From Bacteriovorax stolpii (GTDB lineage: Bacteria > Bdellovibrionota > Bacteriovoracia > Bacteriovoracales > Bacteriovoracaceae), in the NCBI GenBank assembly GCA_945862475.1, contig CAMAYW010000121.1, positions 1 through 7,220 of the forward strand: a stretch of DNA of 7,220 nt, written 5' to 3'. Shown here one piece after another: positions 1 through 6,554 of the stretch (positions within the stretch are counted from its first letter, which is position 1; the number at the start of each line of letters is the position of its first letter). The position numbers and the translations under genes were made by a program. The notes below the pieces were generated by a model. That model ran no database searches and was not told where the DNA came from. It was given only the letters and a program-made list of their open reading frames with translations.

Positions 1-1
1 T

Positions 2-445
2 CATGGAAAGGGTTTTGTTGCTGATATTGATCGCTTTAACGATGTTTGGAATCAACCTATTGCTGGTTACAGTAGTGAAATTATCGGTGAAGAACCAATT
101 GATTCGAATCATGCACTAAATGGTGTTTCAAAAAGAGTAAGAGTGAAACTTAAAATGATCTATGGTGAAGAGCTAAAATTCTATACTCCGGAACTTGAGG
201 CTCAAGGACTTTTAAATTTTGTTTCAAAATTTCCCGTAACAAAAACACCCCACCAAAAATTTCTTACTCGTCAGTACGAATATATTCTTGAATTAAATGA
301 CCAAGACGACATCACTGGTGGTGAATGGGTAACACAAACAAGACCCGATTTTTTATGGCTTTATAAAAAATCAAAAGAATTTAAAAACTATCCTATACCA
401 CTAGCACATTTAAAAAATATCTATCGCCCAGTGAGAAGAAAATAG
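2..445 (+). CDS. Transglutaminase-elicitor-like protein, C-terminal part (partial, 5' end outside window)
   Basis: The reading frame is open from base 2 to the TAG at 443-445, giving 147 residues with the N-terminus missing. The GTG at 143 is internal, because the upstream 47 codons (beginning HGKGFVADIDRF) are protein-like and in frame. The text DVWNQPIAGY near the left edge and GGEWV...RPDFLWLY near the end resemble, from memory, the conserved blocks of the transglutaminase elicitor family (Pfam TGase_elicitor, known from Phytophthora GP42 and found in some predatory and marine bacteria). In that family the fold carries a Cys-His-Asp triad. The first visible His and the following Asp residues could be its His/Asp part; the Cys would lie off the window. 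Such proteins are normally secreted and may cross-link or process proteins. It converges on acs with only 4 bp between stop codons and has no GC-rich terminator hairpin. The family call is tentative; that it is a real gene is nearly certain. Confidence 0.55.
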   Translation, partial: HGKGFVADIDRFNDVWNQPIAGYSSEIIGEEPIDSNHALNGVSKRVRVKLKMIYGEELKFYTPELEAQGLLNFVSKFPVTKTPHQKFLTRQYEYILELNDQDDITGGEWVTQTRPDFLWLYKKSKEFKNYPIPLAHLKNIYRPVRRK

Positions 446-449
446 TTTT

Positions 450-2399
450 TTATTGATTTAACTTTTTATGCTCGCTCACAAGTTTTTCAACAACTGAAGG
501 ATCGGCAAGGGTTGAGATATCTCCCAGGCCTTCATACTCTGCTCCGGCAATTTTTCGAAGAATTCTTCTCATGACCTTGCCGGATCTCGTTTTAGGTAAG
601 CCACTCGTAATATGTATAAAATCGGGAGCAGCAAATCGACCAATATCTTTTCGAACGACTTCTTTTATACTTTCGATTAGATCTGGACTTGGTTCCTGAT
701 TTTGAAAAAGAATAACATAAGCATAAATGCCTGTTCCCTTAATATCATGTGGAACTCCGACTACTGCCGCTTCAGCAACTTCAGGGTGGAGCATCAGTGC
801 GCTTTCGATTTCGGCCGTACCAAGTCTGTGCCCTGAAACATTCAACACATCATCAATTCGCCCAGTAATCCAGTAGTATCCATCCTCATCGCGACGACAA
901 CCGTCTCCCGTAAAATAAAGTCCCTTATATTGTGTAAAATAAGTTTCTACAAAACGAGAATGATCTTTATAAATTGTGCGGGCCTGTCCTGGCCAAGAGT
1001 GTTTTAAACACAAGGCCCCTTGAACGTTATTCCCTTCAATCACTTCCCCATTTTCTGGTTTGACTATGACAGGTCTTACTCCAAAGAATGGAAGTGTCGC
1101 CGATCCAGGCTTCGTTGGAGTGACACCTGGAATGGGAGTAATGAGAATTCCACCGGTCTCTGTCTGCCACCAAGTATCCACAATATCACAGCGTTTTTCA
1201 CCAACGACATCATGATACCATTGCCATATCTCTGGATTTATGGGCTCTCCGACTGTGCCTAAGATTCTCACTGAAGATCGATCATATTTTTTCACATGAT
1301 CATCTCCAAAAGTGGCCAGTGTTCTAAGGGCCGTAGGTGCAGTATAAAAAATAGTTGGTTTTATATCTTGAATCACCTGCCAGTAACGACCTGGATCAGG
1401 GTAAGTAGGAATTGATTCAAAGAGAACACTCGTTGCTCCATTAGCAAGTGGCCCATAGATCACATAAGAGTGACCGGTGACCCAACCAATATCGGCCGTG
1501 CAAAAGTGAATGTCTTCTTCGTGATAATCAAAAACATATTTATGAGTAAAAGAAGCGTAAGTTAAATAGCCACCTGAAGTGTGCATGACCCCTTTAGGTT
1601 TTCCTGTTGAACCCGAAGTATAAAGAATAAACAATGGATCTTCTGCATCCATCACGGCACATGGAGCGAATGGACGAAATTTTTTAATTTCCTCTTCATA
1701 AACTATATCTCGGCCGGAAACCATATTGACTTTATTTTGAGTACGATGAACAACCAACACTTTCTCCACAGTGGGAATATCTTTAATAGCCTCATCTGTG
1801 ATGGCCTTGAGGGGAATCGTTTTGCCACCGCGAAGTCCCTCATTGGCGGTAATCACAAAACGGCATTCAGCATCGAGAATTCTTCCCTTGAGGGACTCGG
1901 AGCTAAACCCTCCAAATACAACAGAATGAATCGCTCCTAATCGAGCGCACGCGAGAGCGGAGTAAACGAGTTCAGGTATCATGGGAAGATAGATGCAAAC
2001 TCGATCTCCTTTTTTGACTCCATGGGCCTCCATCAAATTGGTTAGCCTACAAACCTCAGCGTGAACTTCCTTGTAAGTTATATTTTGATATTCACCAGGT
2101 GCATCTTTCGCCCAAATAAGGGCCGTCTTTGCACCTCTCACCGCTAAGTGCCTATCTAGGCAGTTATACGACACATTTAATTTTCCACCCATGAACCAGG
2201 CATGATCTACATTCCAAAAGTCTCCACGGGTAGCTTTCTCAGGAAAATGAAACCAAGAAATATTTTTGGCCACATCCAACCAAAAGCCATTTGGGTCATG
2301 AATCGATTGATCATACATGGCCTGATACTGGGACATTTCCTTTAAATAAGATTTTTCCTGAATACTGGCCTTAACTGGATAGGTTTTGGGTGAACTCAT
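450..2399 (-). CDS. acs: Acetyl-CoA synthetase (AMP-forming)
   Basis: This cytoplasmic enzyme converts acetate, ATP and CoA to acetyl-CoA, AMP and PPi through an acetyl-adenylate, the high-affinity route for acetate use. Numbered from the start at 2399 (649 residues, against about 650 for the family), the following are visible: the ATP-loop motif YTSGSTGKPKG at about 260-270; DTWWQTETGG at about 408-417, with the paired Trp that shapes the acetate pocket; the TGDG...GRIDDVLNVSGHR hinge region at about 497-525; and PKTRSGKVMRRIL at about 602-614, with Lys608 at the position of the catalytic lysine that is acetylated in enterobacterial Acs. No key residue is missing. The start is chosen because GGAGGAG lies just upstream of the ATG at 2399. 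An in-frame ATG at 2429 would add ten basic residues and has no good ribosome binding site. It is divergent from the MerR/B12 regulator across 75 bp, which suggests control by that regulator. No clean sigma-70 promoter is visible for it. Confidence 0.97.
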   Translation of the reverse strand: MSSPKTYPVKASIQEKSYLKEMSQYQAMYDQSIHDPNGFWLDVAKNISWFHFPEKATRGDFWNVDHAWFMGGKLNVSYNCLDRHLAVRGAKTALIWAKDAPGEYQNITYKEVHAEVCRLTNLMEAHGVKKGDRVCIYLPMIPELVYSALACARLGAIHSVVFGGFSSESLKGRILDAECRFVITANEGLRGGKTIPLKAITDEAIKDIPTVEKVLVVHRTQNKVNMVSGRDIVYEEEIKKFRPFAPCAVMDAEDPLFILYTSGSTGKPKGVMHTSGGYLTYASFTHKYVFDYHEEDIHFCTADIGWVTGHSYVIYGPLANGATSVLFESIPTYPDPGRYWQVIQDIKPTIFYTAPTALRTLATFGDDHVKKYDRSSVRILGTVGEPINPEIWQWYHDVVGEKRCDIVDTWWQTETGGILITPIPGVTPTKPGSATLPFFGVRPVIVKPENGEVIEGNNVQGALCLKHSWPGQARTIYKDHSRFVETYFTQYKGLYFTGDGCRRDEDGYYWITGRIDDVLNVSGHRLGTAEIESALMLHPEVAEAAVVGVPHDIKGTGIYAYVILFQNQEPSPDLIESIKEVVRKDIGRFAAPDFIHITSGLPKTRSGKVMRRILRKIAGAEYEGLGDISTLADPSVVEKLVSEHKKLNQ

Positions 2400-2403
2400 A
2401 AAT

Positions 2404-2410
2404 CTCCTCC
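2404..2410 (-). promoter_or_regulatory. Strong ribosome binding site of acs
   Basis: On the minus strand GGAGGAG is followed by ATTT and the ATG at 2399. This near-ideal Shine-Dalgarno sequence decides the start. The alternative in-frame ATG at 2429 has only a weak purine run (GAAAAGAAG) about ten bases upstream. Confidence 0.85.
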
Positions 2411-2443
2411 GAGACCTATATGATGACATTCAGCGAGCTTCTT

Positions 2444-2466
2444 TTCTAGCCTTTAGTATGCTAGAA
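2444..2466. promoter_or_regulatory. Inverted repeat TTCTAGC-N9-GCTAGAA, candidate operator between acs and the MerR gene
   Basis: TTCTAGC (2444-2450) and GCTAGAA (2460-2466) are perfect complements separated by nine bases. After one mismatch (2443/2467) the pairing goes on for two more bases (CT at 2441-2442 with AG at 2468-2469). The right arm lies inside the extended -10 of the regulator gene, so a bound protein would block or remodel that promoter. It is the only strong dyad in the 75-bp divergent gap. Dimeric MerR-family proteins commonly bind interrupted palindromes in their own promoters, so the adjacent regulator is the likely ligand. That last step is inference. Confidence 0.6.
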
Positions 2467-2467
2467 T
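2459..2467 (+). promoter_or_regulatory. Extended -10 promoter TGCTAGAAT of the MerR-family gene
   Basis: TG at 2459-2460, one spacer base, then TAGAAT at 2462-2467 match the extended -10 pattern TGnTATAAT with one mismatch. No good -35 is visible, as is usual for extended -10 promoters. Transcription would start seven or eight bases downstream, at about 2474-2475, which is the A of the start codon. The mRNA would then be leaderless, in keeping with the lack of a Shine-Dalgarno sequence before this ATG. Confidence 0.55.
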
Positions 2468-2474
2468 AGTCAGA

Positions 2475-3410
2475 ATGCAATATTTTAATATACAAGTCGC
2501 ATCCCAATTATCTGGAGTTGCCAGTGCCACAATACGAGCTTGGGAAAAACGTTATAATGCAGTCGTTCCAGAGCGTGGGGACAATAAACATCGCTTATAT
2601 TCTGAAAAAGACATTGAAAAGTTGGCCCTTCTCTTTAGACTCACGGAAGTTGGTCAAAGTATTGGAAAAATTGCTCATCTCGACTTGGAGGAGTTAAAAA
2701 AGATTTACTCCACTCTTCTTCAGCGTCCCTATGAAGAGCTCCTTGTCCAAAACGCAGGTCATTCTGAAATAGATTTTGATAAAATTCTGAACGGTTTTTA
2801 CATCGCTCTTTCTGCTTATAAGTTAGATATTATTTCCCATGAACTTGAGAAAGCCAAAACACTTTTAGGCCCCAGAGATCTTTGCTTAAAACTTCTTGTT
2901 CCACTCTTTAGGGAAATAGGAATCAAAGTTTATAACAATGAACTCTCTATTGCCCAAGAGCATACTCTTAGTGCTATTTTTACTTTCCATATGGGACAGA
3001 TGATTGGAATTCATTACCAAAAGAAAAACTTAAAAGAAGATCTTATTCTCATCACAACTCCAGAGGGAGAAATGCATGAAATCGGAATCATGGCCTCTGC
3101 TCTTCTTTGTGTTCATCATGGTGTAAAATTTATTTTTCTTGGAGCGAACCTTCCGGCGAGATCACTTGCAGAAGCCTCTAATGCTCTAAATCCAAAAGCG
3201 GTACTTTTGGGTGTAACAAAGGGTCATGAAATTAGCGACCATAAAACTCTTGAAGACTACCTGGCAGAACTAAATAGTAGTTTAAAATCTAAGACGCAAA
3301 TCATGGTGGGTGGAAATCTCAGATCTTATGCCAAAGCGGAACTAGAGAAGAAAAACATTAAGTTTTTCCCCTCTCTAGAATCCTTTGACGAATTTCTTAG
3401 TAGTTTCTAA
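2475..3410 (+). CDS. MerR-family regulator with C-terminal cobalamin-binding domain (CarH/LitR-like)
   Basis: This is a predicted cytoplasmic DNA-binding regulator of 311 residues. Residues 3-70 form a MerR-type winged helix (ATIRAWEKRYNAVVPER, then HRLYSEKDIEKL). Residues about 95-185 look like the helical-bundle cap of B12-dependent CarH proteins and end in SIAQEHTLSA, with Glu162-His163 matching the Glu-His pair that contacts the upper ligand of adenosylcobalamin. Residues about 190-311 are a B12-binding Rossmann domain: ITTPEGEMHEIG carries His201, equivalent to the lower-axial cobalt ligand, followed by a hydrophobic strand ending FLGANLP and by MVGGN near 277-281. Counting back from the Glu-His pair, the positions of the CarH Trp131 and His132 are Val152 and Tyr153, so the usual light-switch residues are absent. 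The start has no Shine-Dalgarno sequence and fits a leaderless mRNA. It lies divergent from acs and ends 1 bp from the next gene's stop. Regulation of acs and of itself is inferred from context. Confidence 0.9.
   Translation: MQYFNIQVASQLSGVASATIRAWEKRYNAVVPERGDNKHRLYSEKDIEKLALLFRLTEVGQSIGKIAHLDLEELKKIYSTLLQRPYEELLVQNAGHSEIDFDKILNGFYIALSAYKLDIISHELEKAKTLLGPRDLCLKLLVPLFREIGIKVYNNELSIAQEHTLSAIFTFHMGQMIGIHYQKKNLKEDLILITTPEGEMHEIGIMASALLCVHHGVKFIFLGANLPARSLAEASNALNPKAVLLGVTKGHEISDHKTLEDYLAELNSSLKSKTQIMVGGNLRSYAKAELEKKNIKFFPSLESFDEFLSSF
3342..3378. terminator. Long hairpin in the 3' end of the MerR gene, possible terminator for the convergent lipoprotein gene
   Basis: CTAGAGA (3342-3348) pairs with TCTCTAG (3372-3378), and GAAAAAC (3350-3356) pairs with GTTTTTC (3362-3368), around a 5-base loop. 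A small 1-against-3 internal bulge separates the two 7-bp stems. It lies inside the last part of the regulator's coding sequence, but about 34 bases beyond the stop codon of the lipoprotein gene read from the other strand. In that direction the RNA runs GGGG, A-run, loop, U-run, somewhat like an intrinsic terminator. The hairpin is seen; its role as a terminator is a guess. Confidence 0.35.
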
Positions 3411-3411
3411 A

Positions 3412-3693
3412 TCAATCGCACTGATAAGCCGTTGCATGGACATTCATAATACTTCCATTCGGAACTTCTTGATTGATAAAGACTCCAGATGCCTTTAAAT
3501 CAGCTGCCTGGTTAAGAACATCGTTCAAAGCGAGCTCCTTACTGCCTTCCTTGTTAGTGCCAACAATTCTTCCTGCCACTCTACAGTCAGTAGGCCTTGT
3601 AGCATAAACCTCAAGATTTTTTGCCTTCTCAGTAAGTTGAATCGGTCTAGAGGAACAAGAACATATGAGAAATACACAAATTAAATACTTCAT
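3412..3693 (-). CDS. Small outer-membrane lipoprotein, RcsF/DUF4156-like
   Basis: This is a 93-residue precursor. A short hydrophobic signal (KYLICVFLICSC) leads to a lipobox at I10-C11-S12-C13, with Ser at +2, which favours outer-membrane sorting. The mature part is about 80 residues. It contains TDCRVAGRIVGTN near residue 35, a helix with NDVLNQAADLKASGVFI, and ATAYQC at the end. This layout (Cys-x-x-x-G-x-x-x-G, an A/L-rich helix, then a C-terminal Cys) recalls DUF4156 and RcsF-like lipoproteins. Cys37 and Cys92 could form a disulfide. RcsF itself is an envelope stress sensor, but that role cannot be carried over here. The start is supported by AGGAG at 3700-3704, six bases upstream of the ATG. 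The gene stops 1 bp from the regulator's stop codon and shares a divergent promoter region with the next lipoprotein gene. Confidence 0.8.
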   Translation of the reverse strand: MKYLICVFLICSCSSRPIQLTEKAKNLEVYATRPTDCRVAGRIVGTNKEGSKELALNDVLNQAADLKASGVFINQEVPNGSIMNVHATAYQCD

Positions 3694-3714
3694 GACGAAC
3701 TCCTACTAAAATGA

Positions 3715-3722
3715 ATTATAAT
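3715..3722. promoter_or_regulatory. Palindromic ATTATAAT: perfect -10 boxes on both strands for the divergent lipoprotein genes
   Basis: TATAAT reads on the plus strand at 3717-3722 and on the minus strand over 3720-3715. Both are exact matches to the sigma-70 -10 consensus and share four base pairs. Predicted starts are near 3729 (+) and 3708 (-), giving leaders of about 15-20 bases that still include both ribosome binding sites (TAAGGA at 3735-3740 for the plus gene, AGGAG at 3700-3704 for the minus gene). The -35 elements are weak: aTGACg at 3692-3697 is the best plus-strand candidate, with a long 19-base spacer. Confidence 0.55.
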
Positions 3723-3747
3723 GATAGCATAAAGTAAGGATTGCACG

Positions 3748-4479
3748 ATGAAAGCACTATTCCTGAGTCTTTTTCTCCTGTTTTCTTGCACGAAGTATGC
3801 AACATTTGAAAAAAATGCGGTCGGAACAACTATTGAACCTATTTCAATGGAAATATCACATCTTAATGAAATCGAATGGCGAGTTGGACCAGATAAGGAT
3901 GAATTAACCCAAAGTGTAACATTTATTGTGGACCTCCCAAAGATCAAGTCAGATGACCTGGCTTTTTTATCGGAACAAAAAGGAATCGATTCTTGGCTCC
4001 TTAGAGTTATCGCACTTCAAAATTCTAAGGAACAAGATATTGGCTCCATGTATGTCCTCTTTAAGCCTGCCTTTGCTGGAAGAGGTGCAAGCATAGGTTC
4101 TACCTCGAGTGTTAGTATTAGATTAATGTATGCCTCTGCATTTATTTCAGAAAGATTCAGGCAATTTAAGTGCCCAGCTTTTGCACACAACAAAAAAATA
4201 GATACGATGAAAGTCATAGGTAAAAATGAAGATTTCTCAATTCGCCTTAGTGGGGCGATAAACTACAATGATAAGGCACAGATGGTAGGACTTAGACCAA
4301 CTGATTTTAATGCTGGCCACTCACTAGTAGGAGAATATTTTATAGAAATTGCAGCCTTTGATTCTAAAAAGAAAATGATCCTTTCACCCTTTAAAAGAAT
4401 TCCAATGTCTGTCTCCGTTAGCTCTGAGGAAATTATTTCAGTTAAGGGTTGTGAAGGGGTTCATCCTGAGCTTCAGTAA
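3748..4479 (+). CDS. Predicted lipoprotein of unknown function
   Basis: I do not recognise this 243-residue protein. The N-terminus (MKALFLSLFLLFSC) is a lipoprotein signal with Leu11-Phe12-Ser13-Cys14 as lipobox and Thr at +2, so the mature protein should be anchored in the envelope, probably the outer membrane. The rest has no membrane segment and alternates short hydrophobic strands with charged turns (for example TQSVTFIVDLP, DSWLLRVIAL, EYFIEIAAFDSKKKMIL), suggesting a beta-rich domain. Cys142 and Cys235 are the only mature cysteines besides the lipidated one and could pair. The start is supported by TAAGGA seven bases before the ATG and a perfect -10 (TATAAT) just upstream. Its last 38 bases overlap the end of the opposing membrane protein gene. 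That it is a real gene is well supported; no function can be given. Confidence 0.82.
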   Translation: MKALFLSLFLLFSCTKYATFEKNAVGTTIEPISMEISHLNEIEWRVGPDKDELTQSVTFIVDLPKIKSDDLAFLSEQKGIDSWLLRVIALQNSKEQDIGSMYVLFKPAFAGRGASIGSTSSVSIRLMYASAFISERFRQFKCPAFAHNKKIDTMKVIGKNEDFSIRLSGAINYNDKAQMVGLRPTDFNAGHSLVGEYFIEIAAFDSKKKMILSPFKRIPMSVSVSSEEIISVKGCEGVHPELQ

Positions 4480-6550
4480 GCATTTTTCCCCTTTTAAAAG
4501 CGAAGAGATAAACGATCGAGATCAAAACTGTCAAAATGGTAATTATATATCCAAGAACCATTATCGGAGTTCTAACGAAAATTAGCGAAATTTTTCCCTG
4601 ACCATAAGAAAGAGTATGAGGATAAGATCTAAAGATCGGAAGTTTATTACCAACCTCATCAATCATTTCCATCCCAGGTTGTGGAGCGATTTTTAAAATA
4701 AACCAAGTTGGAAACTGAGATAATTCAAATTCAAATTTATTTTCAGAAATTTTCTTTATATTAATCGGATACGATTGAGTAGTGGTCGTCTTATTTGGAT
4801 TTAATTTTAAAAATTCTTGAAAGGATTTTTCATCGCTTCGGTGCAAGAAGAAAGAACTATCACCCATTGGATCTGATGAGTAACACTGAGCTTTCAAATT
4901 CATCATGGTTAATCTCAGTACTTCGAATGGTTTATCATTTAGGAATTTTATTTGGTCAGCATGGATTAATTCAACCGAAGAAGTCTGGATATGAGATTTC
5001 ATATTTTGAGGCTGAATAGAAAATATATCATACAGAGAATTGTTTAACTTAAGGTCCCCCTCATCCCTAAATTTAAAGTTAACTGAACCTTCCTTCAAAA
5101 ATTTATTCCAGCACTGTTTTTCTTCTTCCAAAAGATAATTTGTATTTAAAATATCTACTATGAGAAATTTCACGTTATAGGTTCTAAAGTATTCCTCCAT
5201 GAAACATCTTTTTATCGAACATGGATCTTCATAAGATCTGTAGTAATTTAGAACTGACGGAAGGCCCAGAAGTGTCGCAAGATAGGAACTTGATAAATTA
5301 TTCGTGTATGAGCTCTCCCAAAATAGACCCTTTGTAGATCTAAAGGTAGGGAATTCAACAGATAGAAGTGATTCCACTCCCGTCCCAATGGGCCTTGAAC
5401 TATCGATTAAAAAAGATCTCCCAGACTCAATTGATTTAGGAAAATTTGCAATTAATTTATTTTCATTTTTTTGTAATTTCTCATCATGAAAGAATTTGGT
5501 GAGAGATGAATTCGTATGTAAGATCGGCAATACCCAAAAAAACGAAATAACATACAAAGCCTTTTTAAATTTCATCTCAACAAGAGAATCAAATAACTTT
5601 CCTATTCCAATAATGATGAGTAAGTAAGACAAAATCGTGAACCTATAATAGTGAAAACTCGGAAAAAGACTTATTAACCAATCTGAAGAAGGAAGAATGG
5701 ACTCTGTAAAAACCAAGACAAGTGATACGACAGAAAAGGGACAGCGGATTTTAAGTGCGAAATTAATCATCACTAAAAAAATTGCACAACTAAGACTAAG
5801 CCATGATTTTTCCCAGAAAAATATATTATTTGTCGTCATGAATTCACGATAATAAATCATCGGTAATAGATAAAAAGAGGCTCCCCCCAATATAAAAAAA
5901 AGACTCATGAAAAGTTCTTTTTTATTGAAACGGTTTAAAAGATGAGTCAAGACAATGAGGAATGTGACAAAACCAACAACAATGTGTGAGAGTAGCGCCA
6001 AAATAGTAAAAATGATCAAGCGAGGAACATGTCTTTTCGAAGGTAAAAGAATTTCTTTGCAGGTCCAAAAAAAAACGATTCCCCCAAGAAATTGGTTCGT
6101 GAGGCCTGTATGCAATAAGTCTACTGCGCCCATTCCTTGAAGGAACAATGATTCTTTTTTTATATTAAAGAGAACTAAAAATAAAAAATGAAAAAGAGAA
6201 AGTGAGAAAAGGCTTTTAAAAGAATTTCCTAACTTGTAGGCAGAAAACATAAAAAGGATAAAAACTAATAAAAGATAAATTTTAAAGCTCGTAATAAAAT
6301 CTTGAAATGAAACGAGCTTTATCACGTTTACGAAGACATCCTCTAAAGGGGGGTAGAACAAACCATGAGTTGCCCCTAAAAAAATTCTGTCATTAAATCC
6401 ATGAAGACCATTTCTTAAAAATTGAGCGGCACTTGCTATGTGACCACCGAAATCCATCTTACTTAAATCTAAATAAAGGAGAATTGCCCTACCGTAAAGT
6501 AGAGTAAAAAAGACATAAATGAATGCAAATAAACTTTTGGCAAATCTCAT
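4442..6550 (-). CDS. Large polytopic membrane protein, GT-C glycosyltransferase-like (PTPS_related type)
   Basis: This protein has 702 residues. The first transmembrane helix (about 5-26) is followed by a loop with KMDFGGHIASAAQF (Asp33, His37) and then GLFYPPLEDVF (about 63-73). An acidic first loop plus an 'FYPPL' block is typical of GT-C membrane glycosyltransferases and of the Pfam group called 6-pyruvoyl-tetrahydropterin synthase-related membrane proteins. About nine further hydrophobic segments run to residue 345. FHYYRF at 299-304 lies just before one of them. A soluble, probably periplasmic region covers about 350-655, with Cys444 and Cys449 close together. A final helix at about 662-685 leaves a short basic/acidic tail. 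A role in adding sugar from a lipid-linked donor to an envelope glycan or protein is plausible but not shown. The start has only a weak ribosome binding site (TTAAG), but the next Met (residue 32) would lose the first helix. No partner biosynthesis genes lie next to it. Confidence 0.8.
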   Translation of the reverse strand: MRFAKSLFAFIYVFFTLLYGRAILLYLDLSKMDFGGHIASAAQFLRNGLHGFNDRIFLGATHGLFYPPLEDVFVNVIKLVSFQDFITSFKIYLLLVFILFMFSAYKLGNSFKSLFSLSLFHFLFLVLFNIKKESLFLQGMGAVDLLHTGLTNQFLGGIVFFWTCKEILLPSKRHVPRLIIFTILALLSHIVVGFVTFLIVLTHLLNRFNKKELFMSLFFILGGASFYLLPMIYYREFMTTNNIFFWEKSWLSLSCAIFLVMINFALKIRCPFSVVSLVLVFTESILPSSDWLISLFPSFHYYRFTILSYLLIIIGIGKLFDSLVEMKFKKALYVISFFWVLPILHTNSSLTKFFHDEKLQKNENKLIANFPKSIESGRSFLIDSSRPIGTGVESLLSVEFPTFRSTKGLFWESSYTNNLSSSYLATLLGLPSVLNYYRSYEDPCSIKRCFMEEYFRTYNVKFLIVDILNTNYLLEEEKQCWNKFLKEGSVNFKFRDEGDLKLNNSLYDIFSIQPQNMKSHIQTSSVELIHADQIKFLNDKPFEVLRLTMMNLKAQCYSSDPMGDSSFFLHRSDEKSFQEFLKLNPNKTTTTQSYPINIKKISENKFEFELSQFPTWFILKIAPQPGMEMIDEVGNKLPIFRSYPHTLSYGQGKISLIFVRTPIMVLGYIITILTVLISIVYLFAFKRGKMLTEAQDEPLHNP

Positions 6551-6554
6551 TTAA

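Noticed and set aside
143..445. GTG at 143 as the start of a 100-residue gene
   Set aside because: The frame stays open and protein-like back to base 2, with family-like text upstream, and no ribosome binding site precedes this GTG.
431..479. GTGAG/CTCAC pair flanking the first convergent junction as a terminator
   Set aside because: Only five base pairs with a loop of about 39 bases; too weak to call.
1020..1940. Plus-strand open frames at 1020-1262 and 1737-1940
   Set aside because: Both lie wholly opposite conserved parts of acs, have no family features or ribosome binding sites, and are best explained as antisense shadows.
3690..3947. Minus-strand open frame of 85 codons crossing the divergent promoter region
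   Set aside because: It overlaps the lipoprotein gene on the other strand and the shared -10 region. Its text shows no domain and the competing gene has a clear signal peptide and ribosome binding site.
4017..4217. Minus-strand open frame inside the 243-residue lipoprotein gene
   Set aside because: Antisense shadow with no supporting start signal and no recognisable product.
4795..6140. Plus-strand open frames at 4795-5019, 5304-5489 and 5955-6140
   Set aside because: All are opposite the long membrane protein gene, which shows coherent helices throughout; no independent evidence for coding.
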